DNA of 64,000 bases from Cognatilysobacter xinjiangensis (lineage in GTDB: Bacteria > Pseudomonadota > Gammaproteobacteria > Xanthomonadales > Xanthomonadaceae). Positions within the stretch are counted from its first letter, which is position 1, and each line of letters begins with the position of its first letter. Position numbers and translations under genes: made by a program. This document shows positions 28,703 through 36,492 of this stretch, piece by piece. Under the pieces are notes generated by a model, which saw only the letters and a list, made by a program, of their open reading frames with translations, ran no database searches and was not told the DNA's origin. The stretch covers positions 1,488,001-1,552,000 of the forward strand of contig NZ_BMXY01000001.1 in the NCBI RefSeq assembly GCF_014651995.1, read 5' to 3'.

Positions 28703-30464
28703 CGCCGCCCGGGGCGCCCCGCCCGTTTCGCGCCTTGCCGGGTTGCGCACGCTGTGGCCCTTCGTGCAGCGGCATCGCGGCCTGTTCGCCTCGTGGCTGG
28801 TCGCGCTCGGTGTCTCGTCGACAGCCACGCTGGCGTTGCCGCTCGCGTTCCGCCGCGTCATCGACCACGGCTTCGCCAGCGGCACCACCGACGCGATCGA
28901 CAGCGCGTTTCTGCCCCTGCTCGGCGTCGCGTTGCTGCTCGCGGTCGCGACCGCCGCGCGCTTCTTCTTCGTGTCGCTCTTGGGCGAGCGCGTCGTCGCC
29001 GACCTGCGCGATCGCCTGTACGCCCACCTGCTGGGCCTCGACGCCGCCTTCCATGACCGCACGCGTTCGGGCGAGCTGGTCTCGCGCCTGTCGGCCGACA
29101 CCGAGCTGCTGCGCGGGCTGGTCGCCTCGACGATGTCGGTGGCGCTGCGCAGCGCGGTCACCGTGGTCGGCGGCGTCGTGATGCTGTTCGCGACCAGCCC
29201 GCGGCTGGCGTCGTACGCGCTGGTGGGCATTCCGCTCGCGGTCGCGCCCATCGTCATCGGCGCGCGGCGCCTGCGGAAGATCGCGCGCGCCAGCCAGGAC
29301 CGCATCGCCGACGCCAATGCCGTCGCCGCGGAAACGCTGGGCGCGGTGTCGACGGTGCGCGCGCATGCGCGCGAGCCCTACGAGCGCGGACGCTTCGGCG
29401 AGGCGCTGGCGTCCGCCGTCGCCACCGCGCGCAAGCGCATCGGCGCGCAGGCCATCGTCACCGCGGTCGCGATCTCGCTGGTGTTCGGCGCGATCACGCT
29501 GGTGCTGTGGCTCGGCGCGCACGACGTGGTGGCCGGGCGCATGAGCGGCGGGACCCTCGCGCAGTTCGTGCTGTACGCGCTGGTCGGCGGCGGATCGGTC
29601 GGCGCGCTGGCCGAAGTCTGGAACGAGCTGCAACGCGCCACCGGCGGCATGGGCCGCATCGCCGAACTGCTGGAGGAATCACCCCGCGTCACCGCGCCCG
29701 CCACGCCGCGCGCACTGCCGCGCCCGGTGCAGGGTGCGATCGAGTTCGATCACGTGAGCTTCGCGTACCCGGCCGAGCCAGAGCGCCCGGTACTGCGCGA
29801 TTTCAGCCTCGTCGTGCGGCCGGGCGAAACGGTCGCGCTGGTCGGGCCCTCGGGCGCCGGCAAGAGCACCGTGTTCTCGCTGCTGCTGCGCTTCCACGAC
29901 CCCTCGTCCGGCACGATCCGGCTCGACGACGTGCCGATCGATCAGCTCGACCCGGCGGCGCTCCGCAGCGAGATCGCGCTGGTCGCGCAGCATCCGACGC
30001 TGTTCGCCGCCAGCGTGCGCGAGAACGTGCGTTACGGGCGGCTCGACGCCGACGACACCGCGATCGACGAGGCGATCCGCGCCGCACATGCCACGGACTT
30101 CGTGCAGGCGCTGCCGCAGGGTCTGGACACCACGGTCGGCGAGCGCGGCGCGCGGCTGTCGGGCGGCCAGCAGCAGCGCATCGCGATCGCCCGCGCGGTG
30201 CTGCGCGACGCGCCGGTGCTGCTGCTTGACGAGGCGACCAGCGCGCTCGACGCGCAGAGCGAGGCAGCGGTGCAGCAGGCGCTCGACGAGCTGATGGACG
30301 GCCGCACGACGCTGGTCGTCGCGCACCGCCTCGCGACCGTGCTGAAGGCCGACCGCATCGTGGTGATGGATGCCGGGCGCATCGTCGCCGAGGGCAGCCA
30401 TGCCGAGCTGATGGCGCAGGGCGGGCTGTACGCCGAACTCGCGCGGCTGCAGTTCATCGACTAG
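28695..30464 (+). CDS. ABC exporter half-transporter (type I transmembrane plus ATPase)
   Basis: A 589-residue fused permease-ATPase. Six membrane helices lie within about 25-315 (first helix LFASWLVALGVSSTATLAL). The nucleotide-binding domain (about 345-589) has Walker A GPSGAGKST, Q-loop VAQHPTLF, signature RLSGGQQQRIAIARA, Walker B VLLLDEAT and the H-loop VVAHRLATV. It resembles MsbA/LmrA-like or ATM-like lipid and drug exporters, and probably works as a homodimer. The substrate is unknown. The ATG at 28695 (MTDAARGAP) lies inside yigZ and overlaps it by 8 bases. Its end is followed by a terminator hairpin shared with the cold-shock gene. Confidence 0.9.
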   Translation: MTDAARGAPPVSRLAGLRTLWPFVQRHRGLFASWLVALGVSSTATLALPLAFRRVIDHGFASGTTDAIDSAFLPLLGVALLLAVATAARFFFVSLLGERVVADLRDRLYAHLLGLDAAFHDRTRSGELVSRLSADTELLRGLVASTMSVALRSAVTVVGGVVMLFATSPRLASYALVGIPLAVAPIVIGARRLRKIARASQDRIADANAVAAETLGAVSTVRAHAREPYERGRFGEALASAVATARKRIGAQAIVTAVAISLVFGAITLVLWLGAHDVVAGRMSGGTLAQFVLYALVGGGSVGALAEVWNELQRATGGMGRIAELLEESPRVTAPATPRALPRPVQGAIEFDHVSFAYPAEPERPVLRDFSLVVRPGETVALVGPSGAGKSTVFSLLLRFHDPSSGTIRLDDVPIDQLDPAALRSEIALVAQHPTLFAASVRENVRYGRLDADDTAIDEAIRAAHATDFVQALPQGLDTTVGERGARLSGGQQQRIAIARAVLRDAPVLLLDEATSALDAQSEAAVQQALDELMDGRTTLVVAHRLATVLKADRIVVMDAGRIVAEGSHAELMAQGGLYAELARLQFID

Positions 30465-30499
30465 CCGCATGGGCGCATCGCCGCGGCGTCGCCGGAATG

Positions 30500-30527
30500 A
30501 AAAAAGGCCCCGCGATGCGGGGCCTTT
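30500..30527 (-). terminator. Terminator of the cold-shock gene (probably bidirectional)
   Basis: An 11-bp stem (30503-30513 with 30517-30527) with loop GAT. On the minus strand it runs into six T (30500-30505). It lies 24 bases past the cold-shock stop and 36 bases past the ABC transporter stop, so it can serve both converging genes. Confidence 0.88.
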
Positions 30528-30550
30528 CGGTAAGTATCGGCCCGCGGCCG

Positions 30551-30754
30551 TCAGGCCGGAACCACGCCCGAGGCCTGCATGCCCTTCGGCCCCTGGGTCA
30601 CTTCGTACGAGACACGCTGGCCTTCCTGCAGGCTGCGGAAGCCCTTCGAGTTGATCGCCGAGTAGTGCACGAACACATCCGCAGAGCCGTCTTCAGGCGA
30701 AATGAAGCCGAATCCCTTCGCATCGTTGAACCATTTCACGGTGCCGTACTGCAT
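30551..30754 (-). CDS. Cold-shock protein, CspA family
   Basis: A 67-residue OB-fold RNA chaperone. Both RNA-binding motifs are present: [11 protein letters not shown] (RNP1-like) and VFVHYSAI (RNP2). The N-terminus is [17 protein letters not shown]. These proteins melt RNA structure during cold or growth transitions. It is a single-gene unit with its own promoter (30826-30854) and terminator (30500-30527). The untranslated leader is about 65 bases, shorter than the 150-base cold-responsive leader of E. coli cspA, so this copy may be constitutive. That last point is inference. Confidence 0.95.
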   Translation of the reverse strand: MQYGTVKWFNDAKGFGFISPEDGSADVFVHYSAINSKGFRSLQEGQRVSYEVTQGPKGMQASGVVPA

Positions 30755-30825
30755 ATCCTTGATGACCTCATGCTGGGAGCGTTGGCGCGCCGCGGTGCCC
30801 CGTTCAGGTCGCGGCCGCGCGGCCG

Positions 30826-30854
30826 AGTATGCAAACGCCGCAGCCGCTTGACAA
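30826..30854 (-). promoter_or_regulatory. Sigma-70 promoter of the cold-shock gene
   Basis: TTGTCA (30849-30854), a 17-base spacer and CATACT (30826-30831) on the minus strand. Transcription would start near 30819, leaving a leader of about 65 bases before the ATG at 30754. Confidence 0.6.
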
Positions 30855-30859
30855 TCGCC

Positions 30860-31627
30860 TCAGCGGGCCTCGTCGAACCCTGCTTCCAGCAGCGCCGCGA
30901 GCAGCGCCGGCAGCTGTCCGGTGGCCGCCGCGACGTTGTCCAGCACGTCCTGCAGGGTGATCACCTCGTCCACCTGCGGGCCTGCGCCGGCCGCCCAGTT
31001 GGCGACGATCGCGAGGCAGGCGTAGTCCAGCGAAAGCTCGCGCGCGAGGCCGGCCTCGGGCATGCCGGTCATGCCGACGAGGTCGCAGCCGTCGCGGCGC
31101 ATGCGCGCGATCTCGGCGCGCGTTTCCAGTCGCGGCCCCTGCGTGGCGCCATAGCAACCGCCGTCGACCATCGCGACGCCGGCCGCTGCGGCTGCGCGCA
31201 GCACGGCGTTGCGCAGCGCGGGCGTGTACGGCTCGCCCATGTCGACGTGCAGTACCTCGCCGCCTTCCTCGCACAGCGTGGAGATGCGGCCCCAGGTGTA
31301 GTCGATGATCTGGTCCGGGCAGGCCAGCACGCGCGGGCCGAAGCGCTCGGTGATGCCGCCGACGGTGTTGAGCGCGAGCACGCGCCGCGCGCCGATGGCC
31401 TGCAGCGCCGCGAGGTTCGCGCGGTAGTTCACCTTGTGCGGCGGCACCGAGTGGCCCTCGCCGTGGCGCGCGAGGAAGGCCACGCGATGGCCGTCCAGCG
31501 TGCCTACGCGGATCGGTCCCGACGCGCGGCCGAAGCGCGTGTCGGGCTCGAGGGTCTGGACGTCCTGCAGCTCGGCGAGCTTGTACAGGCCGGTGCCGCC
31601 GATGACGGCAAGTTCGATGTCGCTCAT
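30860..31627 (-). CDS. S-methyl-5'-thioinosine phosphorylase (MTAP/PNP family)
   Basis: A 255-residue trimeric-type nucleoside phosphorylase that splits the nucleoside with phosphate, giving a base and methylthioribose 1-phosphate. The motifs are AVIGGTGLY at the start, RHGEGHSVPPHKVNYRAN around 54-71, ALNTVGGITERFGP, CYGATQGPRLET and MTGMPEAGLARE. The key base-binding pair is Asn210 and Ala212 (VANWAAG), where MTA-specific phosphorylases have two Asp. Asn at this place is what 6-oxopurine phosphorylases use, so methylthioinosine fits better than methylthioadenosine. The MTA deaminase at 636-1973 would supply it. The neighbour hpt takes up the hypoxanthine released. It is often auto-named MtnP/MTAP. 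Confidence 0.85.
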   Translation of the reverse strand: MSDIELAVIGGTGLYKLAELQDVQTLEPDTRFGRASGPIRVGTLDGHRVAFLARHGEGHSVPPHKVNYRANLAALQAIGARRVLALNTVGGITERFGPRVLACPDQIIDYTWGRISTLCEEGGEVLHVDMGEPYTPALRNAVLRAAAAAGVAMVDGGCYGATQGPRLETRAEIARMRRDGCDLVGMTGMPEAGLARELSLDYACLAIVANWAAGAGPQVDEVITLQDVLDNVAAATGQLPALLAALLEAGFDEAR

Positions 31628-31677
31628 GGTGTCTCCGTGCGGACGCGTGCCCGCATCGATGCCGCGACACGCGCGGC

Positions 31678-32247
31678 TCAGAGGTTGCGCAGCGCTTCGT
31701 CGGTCAGCGCATAGATGGCCGGCAGGTTGCGGCCCTGCTCCTGGAAATCCATGCCGTAGCCGAACACGTAACGGTCCGGCACTTCGACGCCGTGGTAATC
31801 GGCGCAGACGCCGTCCACGCAGCGGTCGTGCTTCTTGACCGCGAGCGCGGCGATGCGCACCTCGGCGGCGCCCTCGTCGCGGCACCACTGCACGATGCCG
31901 CGCAGCGTGTGGCCCTCGTCGAGGATGTCGTCGGCCAGCAGCACGCGGCGGCCGGCGAGCGGCGTCGCGGGACGGTGCTTCCAGGTGAGCTCGCCACCGC
32001 TGGTCGCGCCGCGATAGCGCGTGGCGTGCAGGTAATCGAAGGCCAGATCGACGCCCAGCGCGCCGATCTCCATCGCTAGGCGCCCGGCGAACGGCAGGCC
32101 GCCGTGCATGATCGTCAGGAATACCGGCACGCTGCCCGCGAAGTCCGCGGCGATCGGCTGCGCCATGCGTGCGATCGCCGATTCCAGCGTGTCGCGGTCG
32201 TGGATCAGGTCGCTGTTGGCCAGCGCCCAGGCGATGTCGCGGGCCAT
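31678..32247 (-). CDS. hpt: Hypoxanthine(-guanine) phosphoribosyltransferase
   Basis: Purine-salvage enzyme that joins hypoxanthine or guanine to PRPP. The 189-residue protein has the PRPP loop VLLADDILDEGHTL at about 102-115, TIMHGGLPFAG, FDYLHATRYRG (the flexible-loop region) and VFGYGMDFQEQGRNLP near the end. This arrangement, with VPDRYVFGYGMD, is the type I PRTase fold of HGPRTs. The ATG at 32247 shares a base with the nagZ stop (TGATG). The methylthioinosine phosphorylase follows after 50 bases. The three genes (nagZ, hpt, phosphorylase) form one minus-strand unit. Confidence 0.92.
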   Translation of the reverse strand: MARDIAWALANSDLIHDRDTLESAIARMAQPIAADFAGSVPVFLTIMHGGLPFAGRLAMEIGALGVDLAFDYLHATRYRGATSGGELTWKHRPATPLAGRRVLLADDILDEGHTLRGIVQWCRDEGAAEVRIAALAVKKHDRCVDGVCADYHGVEVPDRYVFGYGMDFQEQGRNLPAIYALTDEALRNL

Positions 32248-33242
32248 CAGGCGAGCCCCTCGATGCGGCGCTTGGTCGCGTCGTAGCGATCGTCGGCGAT
32301 GAGCTGCTTCCAGGCCAGCGGGCCGCGGCCGATCAGGCCGGCCATCGACGCCGTATTGAGCGCGCGGCCTTCGACGGCCGCGAGCGATTCGGGCACCAGT
32401 TCCGGATGGCAGACCAGCACCACGTCGCAGCCGGCGTCGAGGTGCGCGTCGATGCGCGCCTTGATGCCGCCGGCGGAGAAGGCCGCCGCCATGCCGATGT
32501 CGTCGGAGAACACCACGCCGCGGAAGCCCATCTCCTTGCGCAGGATGTCCTCGATCCAGCGCTTCGAGTAGCCGGCCGGATCGGGGTCGACCGCGGGGTA
32601 CTTCACGTGCGCCATCATCACCGCGTCGGCGCCGGCATCGATGCCCGCCACGAACGGCACGAGGTCGAGCGCGCGGATCTCGTCGAGCGGGCGCGGGTCC
32701 ACCGCATCGTCGAAGTGCGTGTCCTCCAGCACCGAGCCGTGGCCGGGGAAGTGCTTGAGGGTCGCGGCCATGTCGGCCGCGTGCATGCCTTCGACATAGG
32801 CGCGCGTGAACGCGGCGACCACCTGCGGATCGGCGGAGAACGCACGGTCGCCGATGGCGCGGTTGCCCCGGCCGAGATCGACGACCGGCGCGAACGACAG
32901 GTCGACGCCCGTCGCGCGCACCTCGCTGGCCATCAGCCAGGCGTGCTCGGTGGCGAGCCTGAGGGCACCGTCCGGATCGCGACGGTAGAGCTCGTCGAAC
33001 TTCTCCAGCGGCGGGAACGCGCTGTAGCCGTCGCGGAAGCGCTGCACACGGCCGCCTTCCTGGTCGACACAGACCAGCTGCGGCCGCGGCGCGGCCTCGC
33101 GGATGGCCTGCGACAGCTCGGCCACCTGCTGCTTCGAAGCGAAGTTTCGGCTGAAGAGGATCACGCCGCCGCACGCATCGTGCTGCAGCCAGTCGCGCTC
33201 CTGCGCGGTGAGTTCGGTGCCGGCCACGCCGATCACGAGCAT
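32247..33242 (-). CDS. nagZ: Beta-N-acetylhexosaminidase NagZ (GH3)
   Basis: Cytosolic glycosidase that removes GlcNAc from anhydro-muropeptides during peptidoglycan recycling. The product can feed AmpR-type beta-lactamase control. The 331-residue protein begins MLVIGVAGTELTAQERDWL. It has GGVILFSRNF, VDQEGGRVQRF, the catalytic loop KHFPGHGSVLEDTH (His-Asp dyad) and the nucleophile region VVFSDDIGMAA. The ATG at 33242 is the family start; upstream open frame is not conserved. It heads the nagZ-hpt-phosphorylase unit. Upstream, at 70 bases, is the end of the CYTH gene on the same strand. Confidence 0.95.
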   Translation of the reverse strand: MLVIGVAGTELTAQERDWLQHDACGGVILFSRNFASKQQVAELSQAIREAAPRPQLVCVDQEGGRVQRFRDGYSAFPPLEKFDELYRRDPDGALRLATEHAWLMASEVRATGVDLSFAPVVDLGRGNRAIGDRAFSADPQVVAAFTRAYVEGMHAADMAATLKHFPGHGSVLEDTHFDDAVDPRPLDEIRALDLVPFVAGIDAGADAVMMAHVKYPAVDPDPAGYSKRWIEDILRKEMGFRGVVFSDDIGMAAAFSAGGIKARIDAHLDAGCDVVLVCHPELVPESLAAVEGRALNTASMAGLIGRGPLAWKQLIADDRYDATKRRIEGLA

Positions 33243-33312
33243 GTCGGGACACTCCAGTTTCCGGGTCGGGCCGGCATTGTGCCCCGCCCGGCGTCCACGC
33301 GCAGCGGCGGCC

Positions 33313-33798
33313 TCACCAGGTCGAATACGGCCGGCTGGCCAACGCGAGGTTGTAATAGCGCGCTTCGTCGGTGACCTCCTCGCCCAGCCAGTCCGGCCGC
33401 TCGTAGGCGGCGGCCGCATCGTCGAGTTCAAGCTCGGCGACGACCAGGCCCGCGTTGTCACCGAGGAACTCGTCAACCTCGAACGTGCGGCCGCCGTGCT
33501 CGACGTAGTGGCGGACCTTCTCGATCTTCCCGCCGACGGCGAGCTTCAGCAGCGCACGTGCGTCATCGACGGGAATCGGATAGTCGAATTCCTGCCGCGT
33601 GGTGCCCAGCTCGCGCGACTTCATGTTGAGGAAGGCCTCCTCGCCCTGGATGCGCACGCGCACCGACACGTTCATCGCGCCGGCATCGAGGGTGGCGAGG
33701 TCGTTGAGGTAGGCCTGCGCCATCTCGACGGACTTCGTCGCCTCGCGGCGCCAGGCGTTGGAGGTGACGAGGAATTTGCGTTCTATTTCGAGGGGCAT
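33313..33798 (-). CDS. CYTH-domain protein (triphosphate tunnel metalloenzyme)
   Basis: A 161-residue protein with the EIERK form of the ExExK signature at the N-terminus (MPLEIERKFLV). Later beta-strand residues include VRVRIQGEEAFLNMKSRE, RQEFDYPIP, RHYVEHGGRTFEVDEF and VVAELELDD. Small bacterial members of this family hydrolyse inorganic tripolyphosphate or thiamine triphosphate with Mg2+ or Mn2+; some relatives are adenylate cyclases. The charged tunnel residues look intact. The start MPLEIERK at 33798 fits the family; the open frame extends upstream into the repeat region. It precedes nagZ by 70 bases. Confidence 0.87.
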   Translation of the reverse strand: MPLEIERKFLVTSNAWRREATKSVEMAQAYLNDLATLDAGAMNVSVRVRIQGEEAFLNMKSRELGTTRQEFDYPIPVDDARALLKLAVGGKIEKVRHYVEHGGRTFEVDEFLGDNAGLVVAELELDDAAAAYERPDWLGEEVTDEARYYNLALASRPYSTW

Positions 33799-33847
33799 GT
33801 CGTGGCTCGCTTGTTTTTGCCGTTGCTGTGCTGGCGCCTTCCAACAG

Positions 33848-34034
33848 CCATGTGAACTGCCGGCCCGGAGGGCGACGGCCATGGATGGCCGTCGCGGTCA
33901 GCCGAGGCAGGATGCCGAGTCTGACCGCCGCCCGCGCAGTATCCGATCACGAGCTGTGCTTCACCTCGGGGAAGGCACTTTCTTTGGTTACTTTCTTTGT
34001 GCCAGCAAAGAAAGTACCTCGGGCGCGATAGCGC
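33848..34034 (+). repeat. Interspersed repeat, left arm of an inverted pair
   Basis: About 187 bases that match, as reverse complement and imperfectly, the right arm at 34104-34295. Shared blocks in order are: a CCCGGAGGGCGACGGCC-like start, CATGGATGGCCG, GAGGCAGGATGCCGAGT, CGAGCTGT, CGGGGAAGG, CTTTGGTTACTTTC and finally CCTCGGGCGCG. The core is a 10-bp hairpin (33990-33999 with 34006-34015). It produces spurious open frames with the string GRRPWMA. I recognise this as a repeat type frequent in Lysobacter-like genomes; copy number elsewhere cannot be seen here. Confidence 0.8.
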
Positions 34035-34103
34035 GCGAAACGCTGTTGCTGTTGCTGTTGCTCTCGCTAGCGGCTGATCGACCGAATGGAGCAGAAGCTT
34101 TCG

Positions 34104-34295
34104 GACGCTCACGCGCCCGAGTCACTTTTCTTTGCTGGTGCAAAGAAAAGTAACCAAAAGAAAGCACCTTCCCCGATCAGATCTACAGCTCGCGACCGGA
34201 CACGACGCCGGGATTCGCACACTCGCCATCCTGGCTCGGGTGCGAACGGCGGCCATCCACGGCCGCCGCCCTTCGGGTCTCACGATCCATGTCGG
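34104..34295 (-). repeat. Interspersed repeat, right arm of an inverted pair
   Basis: Reverse-complement counterpart of the left arm. Its core hairpin is 11 bp (34124-34134 with 34141-34151), one base longer than in the left arm. The outer part again carries a GGCCATCCACGGCC palindrome next to CGCCGCCCTTCGGG. The 69 bases between the arms hold three GCTGTT hexamers (34042-34059) and no gene. The element fills most of the 548-base gap between the CYTH gene and rlmD; nothing else is seen there. Confidence 0.8.
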
Positions 34296-34346
34296 CTGCT
34301 GCAGTGACGACAACGCCAACAGCAAGACGCTGCGCTCGAAGCAACC

Positions 34347-35663
34347 TCACCGCGGCTCGAACACCGCGATCGACTCGACGTGCGCGGTGTGCGGGAACAT
34401 GTCCATCACGCCGGCCGCCTTCAGCGTCCAGCCCTTCTCGTTGACGAGGAAGCCGGCGTCGCGCGCGAGCGAGGCCGGATGGCAGCTGACGTAGACGATG
34501 CGCTTGAACTGCTTGAGCGGCAGGTGCGCGAGCACGAAGTCGGCGCCCGAGCGCGGCGGGTCGAGCAGCAGCTTGTCGAAGGACTCGCGCATCCACGGTT
34601 CGCCGGAGAGGTCCTTGGCGAGGTCGGCCGCGTGGAACTCGACGTTCGCCACGCCGTTGTGCGTGATGTTCTCGCGCGCGCGGCACACCAGGCCGGCGTC
34701 GCCCTCCACGCCGACAACTTCGCGCGCATGCCGCACCAGCGGCAGCGTGAAGTTGCCGAGGCCAGCGAACAGGTCGAGCACGCGCTCGTCGGGCTGCGGG
34801 TCGAGCAGCTCGATCGTGCGGCGGATCATGTGGCGGTTGAGGCCGGCGTTCACCTGGATGAAGTCGAGCGGACGGAACTTGAGCTCGATGTCCCAGTCCT
34901 CGAGGCGGAAGGCGAGCTTGGGCTCGTCGGGCTCCAGCGGGTGCACGCTGTCGATGCCGCCCGGCTGCAGGTAGATCGAGAAGCCCTGCTCGCGACCGAA
35001 GGCCGAGAGCTTCGCGCGGTCGCCGTCGGTGAGCGGCGCGAGGTGGCGGAACGTCAGCGCGATCGCGTCGTCGCCGGCGATGAATTCGATCTGCGGGATC
35101 TCGCGGCGGGTGTCCATGCTGTCGACCAGCGCGGAGATCGCGGCGATACGCGAGCCGATCGCCGGAATCACCGTGTGGCATTCGGAAATGTCGGCGACGA
35201 AGCGCGGGTCCGCCTCGCGGAAGCCCACCAGCGTCTTGCCCTTCTTCTCCACGCGACGCACCGACAAGCGGCCCTTGCGACGATAGCCCCAGGCCGCGTC
35301 GACCAGCGGTTCGAGGACGGCATTGGGCGTGACGTGGCCGATGCGCTCGAGGTTCTCCATCAGCACGCGCTGCTTGGCGACGATCTGCTTGGACTCGTCG
35401 AAGTGCTGCAGCGCGCAGCCACCGCAGGTGCCGAAATGGCCGCAACGCGGGTCGACGCGCTCCGGCGCGGCCTCGACCACCTCGACCGCCCGGGCCTCGT
35501 CGAAATTGCGGTGCTTCGCCGTGCGCACGGCGACGACCTTCTCGCCCGGCAGCGCGCCCGCGACGAACACGGCCTTGCCGTCGGGCAGGCGCGCGACGCC
35601 GCGGCCGTCGTGGGTGAGGTCGGTGATGTCGACGGGAAACGGGGTGAGATCGAGACGGGCCAC
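34347..35663 (-). CDS. rlmD: 23S rRNA (uracil(1939)-C(5))-methyltransferase RlmD
   Basis: SAM- and iron-sulfur-dependent rRNA methylase, 438 residues. A TRAM domain (about 1-60) precedes the cluster motif CGHFGTCGGC near residues 74-83, with a fourth Cys in DISECHTV. The SAM site is VLDLFAGLGNFTLPL, and the catalytic part has LLLDPPRSGAD and the nucleophile Cys in IVYVSCHPASLARD. The order and spacing are those of RlmD rather than RlmC, which is shorter. It ends next to the repeat element and follows the ydbL-like gene in the same direction, after a terminator. Confidence 0.95.
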   Translation of the reverse strand: MARLDLTPFPVDITDLTHDGRGVARLPDGKAVFVAGALPGEKVVAVRTAKHRNFDEARAVEVVEAAPERVDPRCGHFGTCGGCALQHFDESKQIVAKQRVLMENLERIGHVTPNAVLEPLVDAAWGYRRKGRLSVRRVEKKGKTLVGFREADPRFVADISECHTVIPAIGSRIAAISALVDSMDTRREIPQIEFIAGDDAIALTFRHLAPLTDGDRAKLSAFGREQGFSIYLQPGGIDSVHPLEPDEPKLAFRLEDWDIELKFRPLDFIQVNAGLNRHMIRRTIELLDPQPDERVLDLFAGLGNFTLPLVRHAREVVGVEGDAGLVCRARENITHNGVANVEFHAADLAKDLSGEPWMRESFDKLLLDPPRSGADFVLAHLPLKQFKRIVYVSCHPASLARDAGFLVNEKGWTLKAAGVMDMFPHTAHVESIAVFEPR

Positions 35664-35733
35664 GGCGCTGCATCGGGAAAACGGCCGCGCATTGTCCCAG
35701 AAACCGCCGGCGCGCCCTGAACCATGACCCCCG

Positions 35734-35762
35734 AAAAGGCGACGGCCCGCCGAAGCGGGCCG
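35734..35762 (-). terminator. Terminator after the ydbL-like gene
   Basis: An 8-bp stem (35743-35750 with 35755-35762) with loop CGAA, then GTCGCC and four T on the minus strand (35734-35737). It lies 34 bases past the stop and separates this unit from rlmD. Confidence 0.7.
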
Positions 35763-35795
35763 CCGTTCGGCGCCCCGGGGCGCCTCGCGAAACCG

Positions 35796-36419
35796 TTACT
35801 TCTGCTTCCAGCTGCCGCCCGACTGGTACCACCAGCCGCTGCGCGCGCTGGCGATCCACTGCTTGGCGAACACCTCGCGGATGCGCGGCTCCCATTCCGG
35901 GTGGCCGTTGGCGACCGCGATCTCGCGGTACACCGCCGCGCGGTCGCGATTGTCTTCCGCCACGGCCTGGTTCACCGCCACGCGATCCTTGAGCGCGAGC
36001 TGCGCCGCGTCGCGCACGGTGATCATGCCGTCGCCGGTGAAACCGAGGGCGCCGGCGTCGAAGGCCGCGCGCAGCTGCGAGTTGAAGCGCTGCTCCATGC
36101 GCGACTGGATCGCCTGGATGGCCGGCGTCTTGATCGTGATGTCGGGCTGCGACTGCGCGTGGGCGCTGCCGATGCCGATCAGCGACGCGAAGTCGACGCG
36201 CGCGAGGCCCGCGGCCACGCGTTCGTCCCACGGCACGCGGATCGACGCGCTGCCACCGCCCGGCTTCACGTTCTCGGCGGGCGCATCGGTTTCGTTGATC
36301 ACCTTCTCGACGAACTGCTTGGCGGCCTCCCGTGCCTCGGCGGCGGGGAAGTACACGTTGATCGTCACGCAGGCGGTCAGCGCGACGGCGAGGGGCGGGA
36401 GCATCAGCCAGCGGCGCAT
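35796..36419 (-). CDS. ydbL: YdbL-family (DUF1318) lipoprotein
   Basis: A 207-residue exported protein. It opens with a lipoprotein signal ending LTAC (Cys17), followed by CVTINVYFPAAEAREAAKQ. The C-terminal DUF1318/YdbL domain (about 100-207) has IQAIQSRMEQRF, GALGFTGDG, AQLALKDRVAVNQAVAED and a final QWIASARSGWWYQ. In E. coli, YdbL is a soluble periplasmic chaperone of 108 residues that helps the YdbH-YnbE intermembrane bridge. Here the protein is twice as long and acylated. An internal signal-like site (IGSAHAQSQ, about residues 81-89) sits between the two parts. It follows the YdbH-like gene by 73 bases. The DUF1318 call is firm; the role is inferred from E. coli. Confidence 0.83.
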   Translation of the reverse strand: MRRWLMLPPLAVALTACVTINVYFPAAEAREAAKQFVEKVINETDAPAENVKPGGGSASIRVPWDERVAAGLARVDFASLIGIGSAHAQSQPDITIKTPAIQAIQSRMEQRFNSQLRAAFDAGALGFTGDGMITVRDAAQLALKDRVAVNQAVAEDNRDRAAVYREIAVANGHPEWEPRIREVFAKQWIASARSGWWYQSGGSWKQK

Positions 36420-36492
36420 CGGGGTTCTCCAGTTGGTTGAGGCGGATCGTGACGAAGCATGCGTGAAGCGTGGCGAAACGTGAACAGGGCCG

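Noticed and set aside
34042-34062. Short tandem GCTGTT repeats, considered as a CRISPR or satellite start
   Set aside because: There are only three hexamer units and no spacers; it is the centre of the inverted-repeat element.
33758-34325. Several small frames (67-131 residues) in the gap between the CYTH gene and rlmD
   Set aside because: They translate the two repeat arms and contain the recurrent strings GRRPWMA and VTFLCTSKEK-like tails. These are typical repeat artefacts, with no ribosome sites.
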